Assembly: GCA_965203435.1 (NCBI GenBank)
Contig: CBDBCU010000003.1
Coordinates: 434,001-498,000, forward strand
Source of the DNA: CBDBCU01 sp965203435
GTDB taxonomy: Bacteria; Chloroflexota; Dehalococcoidia; Lucifugimonadales; UBA3495
DNA length: 64,000 nt
Reading direction: 5' to 3'
Shown here piece by piece: positions 33,164 to 41,782 of this stretch. Within the stretch, counting starts at the first letter, position 1; each line of letters starts with the position of its first letter. The position numbers and the translations under genes were made by a program. The notes below the pieces were generated by a model. It saw nothing but the letters and a program-made list of their open reading frames with translations. It was not told where the DNA came from and made no database searches.

Positions 33164-33904
33164 CTAGTCGTCCCCGAAAAAGGAAAAGATGTGCAGCAGG
33201 GCCAGGAACATATTGACGATGTTGAGGAACATTCCGGCCGCGCCAATCAGGGCAATGCGCCCGGCGGCCGCCGTATCCCCCATCCGCGCCGCCGCTTGCG
33301 CCTCCTGCTTGACCTCTTTCGTTTGCCACGCCGTCAAGCCCATAAAGACCGGCAGGGCAACTACGCTGAGTAGCAGTTGCAGCCCGCTGGACTGCAAAAG
33401 AAAGGCATTCAGCAGACCCACCACGACCATTCCAATCAGGGCGATGAAAACCAGCGTCCCCAGCTTGGACAGGTCTTTTTTGGTGGTCAGGCCGAACACG
33501 CTCATCAGGGCAAAAAGGCCGCAGGCTCCGGCAAAGGCGGCGGTGATGGTAGCCCCGGCATAGGCGGCGAAAATGTAGGCCAGCAGCGACCCCATCAGGG
33601 CGGTGAACAGCAGATACAGACCGCCAATCACGGCCAGGGGCGCGCCTTTGCGGGCGGCGAACTGCATCCCGAACAGGCAGCCGATAGCCAGGGCCAAGCC
33701 CACAATCATCCCGATAAAGCTCAGGCCGACATAGATGCCGGCGGCGTTGAACAGCCAGGCGACCGCCCCGGCCACGCCCAGGCCCAAAGCTGTCCAGCCG
33801 TAAAGCCCGGTCATAGCGGCGGTATAAATCCGGTCGGCCACCGCCAGGTTATAGCCAAAACCCTCCCCGAAATCCCCGCCGGCGGCGGGAGTGAACATTG
33901 TCAT
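33164..33904 (-). CDS. Bax inhibitor-1/YccA-family membrane protein
   Basis: 246 residues, seven hydrophobic helices, ends in a charged FGDD. Sequence such as LYGWTALGLGVAGAVAW, the GLTTKKDLSKLG segment and the final helix IVNMFLALLHIFSFFG are characteristic of TMBIM/YccA (YbhL-like) proteins, possibly pH-dependent cation-leak channels. ATG at 33904 is 11 bases from GGAGG; a TTG at 33913 is too close to it. Confidence 0.92.
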   Translation of the reverse strand: MTMFTPAAGGDFGEGFGYNLAVADRIYTAAMTGLYGWTALGLGVAGAVAWLFNAAGIYVGLSFIGMIVGLALAIGCLFGMQFAARKGAPLAVIGGLYLLFTALMGSLLAYIFAAYAGATITAAFAGACGLFALMSVFGLTTKKDLSKLGTLVFIALIGMVVVGLLNAFLLQSSGLQLLLSVVALPVFMGLTAWQTKEVKQEAQAAARMGDTAAAGRIALIGAAGMFLNIVNMFLALLHIFSFFGDD

Positions 33905-34039
33905 AGCCGTCAACCCCTCCGAAAGTGCGCTGTGTCGTACCTTCTAACTTACCTGATAAGGGGTATTGGGGTCAAGGGTTGCGGCGGCCTCTCGACCGTC
34001 ATTCCTTGTCCCCCTGCTACCGTCCTTCCCGTACCCTTT

Positions 34040-34141
34040 TACCGTCATTCCCGCGTAAGCGGGAATCCCGAACGGTGCGGAGGGCAACAGGATTGTCTTT
34101 TCAGTACCCTCTTGGATTCCCGCTTACGCGGGAATGACGGT
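34040..34141. repeat. R1 full-length element
   Basis: Left arm ACCGTCATTCCCGCGTAAGC, core AACGGTGCGGAGGGCAACAGGATTGTC, right arm ending GGGAATGACGG. It occupies the centre of the 339-base gap 33905-34243; preceding copies (ACCGTCATTCC at 33996, ACCGTCCTTCCC at 34019) are partial. Confidence 0.9.
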
Positions 34142-34243
34142 TGCGGGAGCGCGGGAAGGACGGTAGGGGCGGCAGTTATGACGGTCTGCGCGGCCGGCGG
34201 GAAGGACGGTGGCTATCCGGCCTATCCATCCCATCCTTGGAAA

Positions 34244-35581
34244 TTACCGCCCGGCCCGGGCCGCCGTGTAGCGGTTGGGCGGGACGGGTAGGCCCAGGTT
34301 GCCGTGCAGGGTGGCCGCGGCGTATTCGGTACGGAACAGGCCGCGGGTTTTGAGGATAGGCAGTACCTGGTCGATGAAGTCGTAAAAGCCGGTGGGCAGC
34401 ACGGCGTTGTTCACCATAAAGCCGTCGGCGGCCGCGCCCTCAAACCATTCCTGCATCGTAGCGGCTACCTGTTCCGCCGTGCCGATAAAGGAATGTTGCG
34501 GCGTGGCCGTGCGCCGGGCCAACTGCCGCAGGGTCAGGTTTTCCCCTTTAGCCAACTCTTTCAGCCGGTCGGTGGTACTTTCCCAGCCGTTGCGGCCGTA
34601 ATCGCCCAAGTCAGGAAAGGGTTCGTCCAAGGGGAATTGGGTAAAATCCAGATCGTTGAAATAGCGGCCCAGATAGTTCAGGGCGTCGGTGATGTCCACC
34701 AGGTCGGCGATTTGCTGCTGCTTGGCCGCCGCATCCGCCGCCGTGTCGCCAATGATAGGGGAACAGCCGGGGAGAATCAGGATTTCCGCCGGATTGCGGC
34801 CATATTCGGCGGCCTGGCCCTTGACCTCGGCGTAAAACTGCCGGGCCGTTTCCAGGTTGGGCTGGCCGGTAAAGATGACATCGGCGTGGCGGGCGGCAAA
34901 GCGGCGTCCGGCCGTCGAGGAACCGGCTTGGATTAGTACCGGCCGCCCCTGAGGGGAACGGGAAATGTTCAGCGGCCCCTGCACCGCATAAAACTGCCCC
35001 TCAAAGTTGACCCGATGCATCTTATCCGGGTCAAAAAAGACGCCGCGCGCCTTGTCAAAAACAAAGGCATCATCCTCCCAGGAATCCCACAAACCCTTGA
35101 CCGCCTCCAGAAATTCATCGGCCATCGCATAGCGCAAATCGTGGGCCGGATGTTCCGGGCGGCTGTGCCGATAGTTCCGGGCCGAGCCCTCCAAGGGGGA
35201 AGTAACGATATTCCAGCCGGCGCGCCCGCCGCTGAGGTGGTCAATGGAGGCAAACTGGCGGGCTACGGTAAAGGGTTCGCTGTAGGTGGTGGACAGGGTG
35301 GCCGCCAAGCCAATGTGGGTGGTGTCCATGGCCAGGGCCGCCAGCAGGGTCAGCGGCTCAAAGCGGTTGAGAAAGATGGGATGGGACTTTTCGCTGATAT
35401 AGAGGCCGTCGCCGAAAAAGACGAAATCCAGCTTGGCGGCCTCGGCCCGGCGGGTCAAATCCCGATAGTAAGGCAGGCTGATGGGGCCGTCCGGCGCGGC
35501 GTCCGGATGTCGCCAGGAGGCCATATTGCTCCCGGTGCCGGAAAAGAAAGCTCCCAAGCGCAGTTGGCGCTTTTCCGTCAT
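34244..35581 (-). CDS. LLM-class flavin-dependent oxidoreductase (NtaA/DmoA-like)
   Basis: 445 residues. FMN-dependent monooxygenase with bacterial-luciferase fold. RLGAFFSGTGSNMASWRHPDA at the N-terminus, SGGRAGWNIVTS, HADVIFTG and EVAATMQEWFEGAAADGFMV are marks of the NtaA/SnaA/DmoA subgroup, which oxidises NTA, EDTA or organosulfur compounds with a partner flavin reductase. ATG at 35581 follows GGGGGAGGAATTT. It is followed 58 nt away (upstream gene side) by another LLM member. Substrate is unknown. Confidence 0.92.
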   Translation of the reverse strand: MTEKRQLRLGAFFSGTGSNMASWRHPDAAPDGPISLPYYRDLTRRAEAAKLDFVFFGDGLYISEKSHPIFLNRFEPLTLLAALAMDTTHIGLAATLSTTYSEPFTVARQFASIDHLSGGRAGWNIVTSPLEGSARNYRHSRPEHPAHDLRYAMADEFLEAVKGLWDSWEDDAFVFDKARGVFFDPDKMHRVNFEGQFYAVQGPLNISRSPQGRPVLIQAGSSTAGRRFAARHADVIFTGQPNLETARQFYAEVKGQAAEYGRNPAEILILPGCSPIIGDTAADAAAKQQQIADLVDITDALNYLGRYFNDLDFTQFPLDEPFPDLGDYGRNGWESTTDRLKELAKGENLTLRQLARRTATPQHSFIGTAEQVAATMQEWFEGAAADGFMVNNAVLPTGFYDFIDQVLPILKTRGLFRTEYAAATLHGNLGLPVPPNRYTAARAGR

Positions 35582-35639
35582 AAATTCCTCCCCCTTTCCG
35601 GGTTTCCTTTGCCGGCAATGCATTCATCCGGAGAGCAGT

Positions 35640-36701
35640 TCAGGACAATCCGGCAACAGGTTCAGGATGCGCGGATTGGTATTCTACCATCGCGGCCCCC
35701 AGCAGCTGGTAAGAGCGCAGCCGTTGGGCAAAATCCGGGATAGCGGTAACGACAAAAACTTCCGCTACCCCATACTCCCGGGCCAAGGCGGACAGCCGGG
35801 CCGCTACGGCCGCCGGCGGGCCGTGAATTACCCGGCTCGGCTGGACGGCATAGTGGAAATTTTCCCCGGCCTGGCGGCCGAATTCCTGCGCCGCTGTTTC
35901 GGAAAAGACGGTAAAAGTACGGCCGCTTTCCAGCGTAATCCGCACAGCGCGGACTTCCGCCGCCCAAGCGGCCGCCGATTTTTCATCCTCGGCTACGATA
36001 ACCGGCAGGGCCAGCATAACCGGCGGCGCGGCTTGCCCGGCGGCGGCAAAGGATTGGCGGTAAGCATCCACGGCCCGCCGCATTTCCCTTTCGTCGCCGT
36101 TCAGAAAGTAGGCAAAGACATAGGGCAAGGCCAGCTGCGCCGCCATTTCGCCGCTGGCGGCGGTCGTGCCCAACAGGAACAGGTCGGCCGGCTGCGGCGG
36201 CTGCGGCATCGCTTGCAAGCCGGCCAAAGGATGATCGGCGTCCAATCGGTTGTGCAGAAACTGCCGCAGTTCGACCACTTTGTCAGCCAGGGAGGCCCCG
36301 GCCGCGGCGGCCGGGCCGGGCTGCGATTGCAGGGCTTGGGTGGATTTAGGCATCCCGCCCGGCCCCCGGCCAATGCCCAAGTCGACCCGCCCCGGGGCCA
36401 AAGATGCCAGCACATTAAAGTTTTCCGCCACTTTGTAGGGGCTGTAGTGCTGGAGCATTACGCCGCCGGAGCCGATGCGAAGGCGGCTGGTGCGGGCCAG
36501 CAGGTGGGACATCAGCACTTCGGGAGAGGAACCCATGTGGCGGTCGGAGCCGTGATGTTCGGCGACCCAAAAGCGGTGATAGCCCCATTCCTCGGCCCGC
36601 TGCGCCAACGCAATGGTATGCTGCAAGGCCGCGGCCGGCGGCTCCCCCGGGGCCGCCGGGCTTTGATCCAGGATATTCAGTTGCAAGCGGAGCTTTTCCA
36701 T
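35640..36701 (-). CDS. LLM-class flavin-dependent oxidoreductase (luciferase-like)
   Basis: 353 residues. RLQLNILDQSP at the N-terminus, FWVAEHHG, RIGSGGVMLQHYSPYKVAENFNVL, and APGRVDLGIGRGPGG identify the MsnO8/YhbW-type luciferase-like monooxygenases. ATG at 36701. Only distantly related to its neighbour at 34244. Two LLM genes side by side fit the expansion of flavin monooxygenases reported for SAR202-type Chloroflexota. Confidence 0.93.
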   Translation of the reverse strand: MEKLRLQLNILDQSPAAPGEPPAAALQHTIALAQRAEEWGYHRFWVAEHHGSDRHMGSSPEVLMSHLLARTSRLRIGSGGVMLQHYSPYKVAENFNVLASLAPGRVDLGIGRGPGGMPKSTQALQSQPGPAAAAGASLADKVVELRQFLHNRLDADHPLAGLQAMPQPPQPADLFLLGTTAASGEMAAQLALPYVFAYFLNGDEREMRRAVDAYRQSFAAAGQAAPPVMLALPVIVAEDEKSAAAWAAEVRAVRITLESGRTFTVFSETAAQEFGRQAGENFHYAVQPSRVIHGPPAAVAARLSALAREYGVAEVFVVTAIPDFAQRLRSYQLLGAAMVEYQSAHPEPVAGLS

Positions 36702-36864
36702 AAAAGTCCGTTGGCTGGCCGGCGGCAAAAAATCCGTTGGGCGGCCGGCGTTGAGAATCCGTTGGCGGCGGTCAATCCGGGAAGTCTTGCCGGATTTTAC
36801 CACATTGGGAAAGGGGTCAAGGGGGCGGGAATTGCGGCGATGGCCGGCAAGGACTCCGCCACCC

Positions 36865-37036
36865 TACCGTCATTCCCGCGCAAGCGGGAATCCGGCGGCG
36901 GTTGGGCGGCAAAGGACTGGTCTTTTCAGTACCGTCGGGATTCCCGCTTACGCGGGAATGACGGTAGGGGCGGCGGGATGACGGTAAAGGGCGGCCGGGC
37001 ATTGCCGAATTCCCGCTGGCGCGGGAATGACGGTAA
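36865..37036. repeat. R1 full element plus a half element
   Basis: Full element 36865-36965 with GCGCAAGC variant loop, then a half copy (37008-37036) with loop CTGGCG. It fills the 476-base gap 36702-37177; a TATAAT box at 37128 belongs to the next gene. Confidence 0.9.
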
Positions 37037-37127
37037 GGGGCGGCGGGATGACGGTAAAGGGGCGGTGGGGAGTGGGAATAACAGTTTGAATAGGAAATTT
37101 TTGCGCCAACAGCCGGCCAAATTCTGC

Positions 37128-37133
37128 TATAAT
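37128..37133 (+). promoter_or_regulatory. -10 box of the peptidase gene
   Basis: TATAAT 45 bases before the ATG. The nearest -35-like sequence is TTGCGC with a 21-base spacer, so only the -10 is supported. Confidence 0.4.
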
Positions 37134-37177
37134 CCGTCAATCAATCCCCAGTCAAAAATCCGGGAGGCGCAGCGGCT

Positions 37178-38320
37178 ATGCTTGACTATGCGGAAACAGC
37201 CTTGACTTATCTATCCCGCCTGGCGGCGCGGCCGGCCGTGGCTTTTCAGGAGCAGGGCGTGGCCGCCGCGGTGCGGAAAATCCTGGCCGAGCTGGGAGTG
37301 GCCCATTGGTTGGACGACTATGGCAACATCCTCGCTTACCTGCCGCCCAAGGACGCCACTCGCCACCCGGCCCTCGCCTTTATGGCCCACATGGATCATC
37401 CCGGCTTCGAGGCAGTAGCGGTCGAGGGGGATTTGCTGCGGGCGGCGGTGCGCGGCGGCGTGCCGGAGGGGGCTTTTGCGCCGGGGTTGCCTTTGCTGGT
37501 CCTGCGGCCGGATGGGGAACGACTGCCGGCGGCCGTAGTGGAATCGGCGGCGGATAAGGCGGCCGGGCCGGCGGCGGAACGGACGATAGCCCTCCGCCTG
37601 GCCGATCCCGCGCGGATAGACGAGGTGCCTTTGCCGGCTCCGGTGGTTTTTGACCTGCCGGATTTTCAGTTGGACGGCGATTTTATCCGGATGCGGGCCG
37701 CCGATGATTTGGCCGGCTGCGGCAGCATTTTGACCCTGCTGGCGATATTGAGCGCCGCCGCGGAACCGCCGCCGGGGCCGGTTTTGGGGATATTCACCCG
37801 GGCCGAGGAAGTGGGGTTAGTGGGGGCGCGGCTGCTGGCCGCCGAGGGCGGTTTGGCCGGCGATACCCTGGTGGTGTCCTTGGAATCCAGCCGGGCTTTG
37901 CCGGGAGCCGAAATCGGCGGCGGGCCGGTCATCCGCGTGGGCGATGCCGGTTTTACCTTTAACGACCTTGCGGAAACCGCCTTGATTCGGGCCCGGGAAA
38001 CCCTGCAAGCCCGCCCGGAGGGTTTCCGTTGCCAGCGCCAGCTGATGAGCGGCGGCGTCTGCGAGGCCAGCGCCTTTGCCCTCCGCTACTATAAAGCTAC
38101 CGGCCTTGCCTTTCCCCTGGGCAACTACCACAACGGCGCTCCGGAGGGCCAAATCGCCGCCGAATACATCCACCGGGCGGATTATCTGGGCGGCATAACC
38201 CTGATGGAGGAGGCCGTCCGCCGTATTCCGGACCGGGAAAACACCGCCTTTCGGCAGCGGCTGGGGGAAGTTCCCGAGGCATACCGCCAACGGCTGCGGG
38301 CCACCCGGCCGGAGGGCTGA
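37178..38320 (+). CDS. M42-type metallopeptidase (glutamyl aminopeptidase family)
   Basis: 380 residues. Dinuclear zinc aminopeptidase family of tetrahedral complexes. Metal/active-site segments seen: AFMAHMDHPGFEA (His, Asp), MRAADDLAGCGSIL (bridging Asp), FTRAEEVGLVGA (catalytic and metal Glu), and VSLESSR; GGVCEASAF and LGNYHNGAPEGQIAAEYIH supply the last ligand. The N-terminus is shorter than in classic M42 enzymes. ATG follows GGGAGGCGCAGCGGCT. Confidence 0.88.
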   Translation: MLDYAETALTYLSRLAARPAVAFQEQGVAAAVRKILAELGVAHWLDDYGNILAYLPPKDATRHPALAFMAHMDHPGFEAVAVEGDLLRAAVRGGVPEGAFAPGLPLLVLRPDGERLPAAVVESAADKAAGPAAERTIALRLADPARIDEVPLPAPVVFDLPDFQLDGDFIRMRAADDLAGCGSILTLLAILSAAAEPPPGPVLGIFTRAEEVGLVGARLLAAEGGLAGDTLVVSLESSRALPGAEIGGGPVIRVGDAGFTFNDLAETALIRARETLQARPEGFRCQRQLMSGGVCEASAFALRYYKATGLAFPLGNYHNGAPEGQIAAEYIHRADYLGGITLMEEAVRRIPDRENTAFRQRLGEVPEAYRQRLRATRPEG

Positions 38321-38338
38321 ACTGCGGAGGGCAAATCC

Positions 38339-38800
38339 CTACCCGGGCACCGGCGGCTCGGCCCGCACAAAGTGGGGGGCCAGGTGTTTTGACGCATTCC
38401 CCAGGGACAGCCCGATGGGTTCAAAGAAGGGTTCATCCGCCTCGGATAAACACCGGTCGAGTTGCCAATAGGCGGTCAAATCCCCGGCTTGGGAAACCAT
38501 TTCCGGGTCGTCGGTGATGTTGCCCCAAGTCAGGGTGTCGGTATCCGGATCGTAGCGGGTATGTTCCGGGTTTCCGGCCTTGAAGGGCGCGCCCGGCTGG
38601 TTCAGCTGGAAGTAGGGGGCCACATAGCCGGAGACGAAAATGATTATGACGCCGGCGATGTCCCGGTCATTCTCCCCGACGGATTCTACGGCGATAAAGT
38701 CTAACTCCGGCCCCTCGAGGGGAGTTGCACCATAGGAGATCCGATTGGTGCGGATGTCCAGTACGTCGGCTTCCGGGTCATACCGGACGATTAGTTTCAC
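38339..38800 (-). CDS. Double DUF2283-like protein 8 (last of array)
   Basis: 153 residues made of two DUF2283-like halves: VRYDPEADVLDI...FVSGYVAPYF and RYDPDTDTLTWG...LGNASKHLAPHF. Each half begins with the YDPExD strand and ends with the xASxxLAPxF helix, as in DUF2283 antitoxin-like proteins. GTG start at 38800 overlaps the stop of the 99-residue gene before it by 4 nt. It is most similar to the gene at 41324 (shared GNPEHTRYD, DPEMVSQ, GDLTAYWQ), suggesting a duplication across the array. Confidence 0.8.
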   Translation of the reverse strand: MKLIVRYDPEADVLDIRTNRISYGATPLEGPELDFIAVESVGENDRDIAGVIIIFVSGYVAPYFQLNQPGAPFKAGNPEHTRYDPDTDTLTWGNITDDPEMVSQAGDLTAYWQLDRCLSEADEPFFEPIGLSLGNASKHLAPHFVRAEPPVPG

Positions 38801-39096
38801 GGCTCATGCTCCTCTTTAGTCGGATAATTCGTGTACCGGGGCTGCACTGCATCGCCCCGGGCTTTGGCCCGCACAGCGGCGGCCAGGGGTTGCAGGCAAG
38901 TCCGGGCCGGTTGCAGCCGAAATCCGGACACCTGACCCGCGGCGTCATAAAAGACGGCCAAGCCCCGGGCCACCGGCTTGCGGGAGGCCAATTCCGCCCC
39001 GAAGTGGATAATCAGGGTGTCCGTTTCCCGGCAGTATTCCTCGACCACCGCCGGCAAAGGGGGCAGCTCAGCCCATTGGCGACAAGGTTCGGGCAT
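38797..39096 (-). CDS. Short single DUF2283-like protein 7
   Basis: 99 residues. VVEEYCRETDTLIIHFG and GLAVFYDAAGQVSGFRLQPA give one DUF2283-like strand-turn-strand unit; the C-terminal third is basic and unlike the others. ATG at 39096 after GGAGATGAGATT. Coupled by 4-nt overlap to the next gene. Related to the gene at 39101. Confidence 0.65.
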   Translation of the reverse strand: MPEPCRQWAELPPLPAVVEEYCRETDTLIIHFGAELASRKPVARGLAVFYDAAGQVSGFRLQPARTCLQPLAAAVRAKARGDAVQPRYTNYPTKEEHEP

Positions 39097-39100
39097 AATC

Positions 39101-39400
39101 TCATCTCCTGTCCGCCGACCGCTTTCCGGCGGCCGGCTTATTTTCCGGTTGCTGCTCAGCCGTTTCCAAGGCGGCGGCGACAAAGGCCGGGAGTTCTAAC
39201 TCGGCCCCCTCCAATACGAACCCCAGCACCTTGTCCGCCGCGTCGTAAAAGACGGTCAGGCCGTGGGCAATATCCTCGCCATCGCACCGTTTCTGATTGT
39301 CGTCGACCACCAGGGTTTGGGTGGACGGGTAATACTCGACCACAAGCTCGGGCAAGGATTCGGATTCCGGTTCGGGCTGAGTTACGGCGGGTTCTATCAT
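39101..39400 (-). CDS. Short single DUF2283-like protein 6
   Basis: 99 residues, ATG at 39400 after AAGGAGAGCAGT. LVVEYYPSTQTLVV and HGLTVFYDAADKVLGFVLEGAELELP form one DUF2283-like unit; the tail is acidic then basic. Sister of the gene at 38797. Confidence 0.65.
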   Translation of the reverse strand: MIEPAVTQPEPESESLPELVVEYYPSTQTLVVDDNQKRCDGEDIAHGLTVFYDAADKVLGFVLEGAELELPAFVAAALETAEQQPENKPAAGKRSADRR

Positions 39401-39410
39401 ACTGCTCTCC

Positions 39411-39866
39411 TTATTCCGGCGGCGGCTCTACCAGTACGAAATGGGGGGCCAAGTGTTTTGACGCATTCCGCAAGGCCACGCCCAGCACCGGAATCAGCGA
39501 ATCATCATCGTCCTCCGGCTCTGGAAAGCCCCAATAGACCACTACCGGATCGGCTTGGGTAATGCGCGCCGCATCGGCGTGAACGACGCCCCAAGTCAGC
39601 GTATCGGCCTCCGGATCGTAGCGGGTAAATTCGCCATCCCCAATCCTGGCCGGAAAGGCGGTGACATTCACCCGGAAATGGGGGGCCAAGTACCCGGAAG
39701 CACCGATTATGAGCAGCCCCACCACCTCCCGTTGGGAATCCTCCCGGAGCTTTACCACCAAATCCGACGCCGCGTCCGGGTACACCCCCTCCCACGCTAC
39801 ATACTCCGTGGTGATGTTCAGGACATCCCCGTCCGGGGCGGGGTCATGGCTAATGGTCAAAGGCAT
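39411..39866 (-). CDS. Double DUF2283-like protein 5
   Basis: 151 residues. First half ISHDPAPDGDVLNI...IIGASGYLAPHF; second half TRYDPEADTLTWG...LRNASKHLAPHF; then an EPPPE tail. A run of acidic residues (EPEDDDDS) precedes the last helix, as in copy 3. Confidence 0.8.
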   Translation of the reverse strand: MPLTISHDPAPDGDVLNITTEYVAWEGVYPDAASDLVVKLREDSQREVVGLLIIGASGYLAPHFRVNVTAFPARIGDGEFTRYDPEADTLTWGVVHADAARITQADPVVVYWGFPEPEDDDDSLIPVLGVALRNASKHLAPHFVLVEPPPE

Positions 39867-39881
39867 CCCGCACCTCCTTAC

Positions 39882-40334
39882 CTACCCGGCCGACTGCGGC
39901 TCTACCGGCTCAAACCAGGGCGACAGATGCTCGGCGGCGTTCAAGAGGGCTGCGCCGACCGGGATGATGCGCTGCGGATTCAGATCGTCCCTTTGCCAAT
40001 ACACGGCGATGTCTCCGGTGGCCGGGGAAATCAGCTCCGGATGGTCGTGGGCAACGCCCCAAGTCAGAATGTCCGCCGCCGGGTTATAGCGGACAAACTG
40101 ATCGTCGCCAACCCAACGGCAGCCGGTTTCCCCAGCCCCCCGGAAGTGGGGCGCAACCTTGTAGGAGGCGTAAAGAATCAGCAGCCCCACCACATCCTGC
40201 GGGCCGTTTTCCCCTACTTGCACAACGAAATTGGAGTTGGCCGCCAGGCTCCGGCCCACCCACCGCCGCCGCGCCAAGGCGATGTTCAAGACATCCACCT
40301 CCGGGTCGGGATCGTAGCTAACGGTCAGTTTCAT
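39882..40334 (-). CDS. Double DUF2283-like protein 4
   Basis: 150 residues, ATG after AAGGAGGAGGG. First half VSYDPDPEVDVLNI...LYASYKVAPHF, second half RYNPAADILTWG...LNAAEHLSPWF. Ends with EPVEPQ, similar to copies 2 and 3. Confidence 0.8.
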   Translation of the reverse strand: MKLTVSYDPDPEVDVLNIALARRRWVGRSLAANSNFVVQVGENGPQDVVGLLILYASYKVAPHFRGAGETGCRWVGDDQFVRYNPAADILTWGVAHDHPELISPATGDIAVYWQRDDLNPQRIIPVGAALLNAAEHLSPWFEPVEPQSAG

Positions 40335-40360
40335 CCCTCCTCCTTGCCTGCCCGCCGCCG

Positions 40361-40816
40361 CTACCCGGCCGCCGGCGGTTCTACCGGCTCAAACCAAGGC
40401 GACAGATGCTCGGCGGCATTCAAGAGGGCTGCGCCCAGCGCCGGCGACGACAAATCATCATCGTCCTCCTCCGGATCCGGAAAGCCCCAATAGACCACCA
40501 CCGGATAGGCTTGCGTAATGCGCTCCGGGTCGTCGTGGGAAATCCCCCAAGTCAGCGTATCGGCCTCCGGATCGTAACGGGTAGCCGCGCCCCGACCCGC
40601 CCAAACCGGCTCCGGAGAATCCTTTACCCGGAAATAGGGAGCTGCGTACCCGGAACCCCCGATAAGGAGCAGCCCGACGACATCCCGGTCATGGTTCTCC
40701 CCCACCTTTACCACTAGGTTCATATCGTCCTCCAGGTGCCACCCCACCCAAGGGCGCTGCTCGGTGGTAATCCTCAGGACATCCCCCTCCGGATCGTAAT
40801 CAATCGCCAAAGGCAT
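40361..40816 (-). CDS. Double DUF2283-like protein 3
   Basis: 151 residues. IDYDPEGDVLRI...IGGSGYAAPYF and TRYDPEADTLTWG...LNAAEHLSPWF with an acidic DPEEDDDD loop. Near-identical upstream sequence to other copies shows recent amplification. Confidence 0.8.
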   Translation of the reverse strand: MPLAIDYDPEGDVLRITTEQRPWVGWHLEDDMNLVVKVGENHDRDVVGLLLIGGSGYAAPYFRVKDSPEPVWAGRGAATRYDPEADTLTWGISHDDPERITQAYPVVVYWGFPDPEEDDDDLSSPALGAALLNAAEHLSPWFEPVEPPAAG

Positions 40817-40852
40817 TGCCGTGCACCTCCATATTCGCCAACCGTCCCGCCC

Positions 40853-41299
40853 CTACCCGGCCGCCGGCGGTTCTACCGGCACAAACCAAGGGGCAAAATG
40901 TTTTGACGCGTTCAAGATAGAAACGCCGATTAGCGGAAAGTAATCCGCATCCTCCGGATCCCGTTGCCAGTAGGCAACCAGGTACGGATTGTCCTGGGTA
41001 ATCATTTCCGGGGCCTCGGCGGTGAACCCCAGGGTAAGGGTGTCCGTATCCGGATCGTAGCGGGCTAGCGGATTATCCCCGGCCGCCGCCGGCGGATCCC
41101 CCTGGCTGGGGACGAAAGGCGGGTACAAGTAGTCGGCCGCCCCCTGGATAATCAGTCCCGCCACATCGTAGCCGTCCCGGGTCTTGATTTCCGCTACGAT
41201 GTCGAACATATCTGCGATGCTCGCCCCGTCATAACACGGCGCGCCGGCGCTGACATACAGGATGTCAAACTTCGCATCGTAGCTAACGCACAGTTTCAT
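40853..41299 (-). CDS. Double DUF2283-like protein 2
   Basis: 148 residues, most divergent double copy: VSYDAKFDILYV...QGAADYLYPPF and RYDPDTDTLTLG...LNASKHFAPWF. Retains the overall two-unit design. Confidence 0.78.
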   Translation of the reverse strand: MKLCVSYDAKFDILYVSAGAPCYDGASIADMFDIVAEIKTRDGYDVAGLIIQGAADYLYPPFVPSQGDPPAAAGDNPLARYDPDTDTLTLGFTAEAPEMITQDNPYLVAYWQRDPEDADYFPLIGVSILNASKHFAPWFVPVEPPAAG

Positions 41300-41323
41300 C
41301 CCTCCTCCTTGCCTACCCGCCCC

Positions 41324-41782
41324 CTAGTAAGCCGCCGGCTCGGCCAGCACGAACCAGGGGGCCAGGTGCTTGGCGGCGTTCCGCAGGGACAGCCCGATGG
41401 GATCAAACAAGGGTTCATCCCTCGCTAGGAAATACGGATCGGGCTGCCAGTAGGCGGTCAAATCCCCGACTTGGGAGACCATTTCCGGGTCGTCAGTGCT
41501 GTTGCCCCAAGTCAGGGTGTCGGTTTCCCGGTCGTAGCGGATATGTTCCGGGTCGCCGGCCTTGAACGGCGCGCCGGGCCGGCGCAACTGGAAGTAGGGA
41601 GCCACATAGCCGGAAGCCCAGAGCATAATCAGGCCCACCGTGTCGCGGCTATCGTCGCTCCCGGTTTCCACCGCAATATCCCCCAAGGCGGCCGCGGCGA
41701 GGGGGGTAGCCGCCACCACATTTCGCCCCGAAGTGATGTCGAGTACGTCGGCTTCCGGGTCATACCGGAAGGTCAGGTTCAT
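41324..41782 (-). CDS. Double DUF2283-like protein 1 (next to the toxin-like gene)
   Basis: 152 residues. FRYDPEADVLDI...LWASGYVAPYF and RYDRETDTLTWG...LRNAAKHLAPWF. Its ATG (41782) lies 23 nt inside the DUF4258-like gene, so it is the copy translationally coupled to it, the position expected of a cognate antitoxin. Confidence 0.82.
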   Translation of the reverse strand: MNLTFRYDPEADVLDITSGRNVVAATPLAAAALGDIAVETGSDDSRDTVGLIMLWASGYVAPYFQLRRPGAPFKAGDPEHIRYDRETDTLTWGNSTDDPEMVSQVGDLTAYWQPDPYFLARDEPLFDPIGLSLRNAAKHLAPWFVLAEPAAY

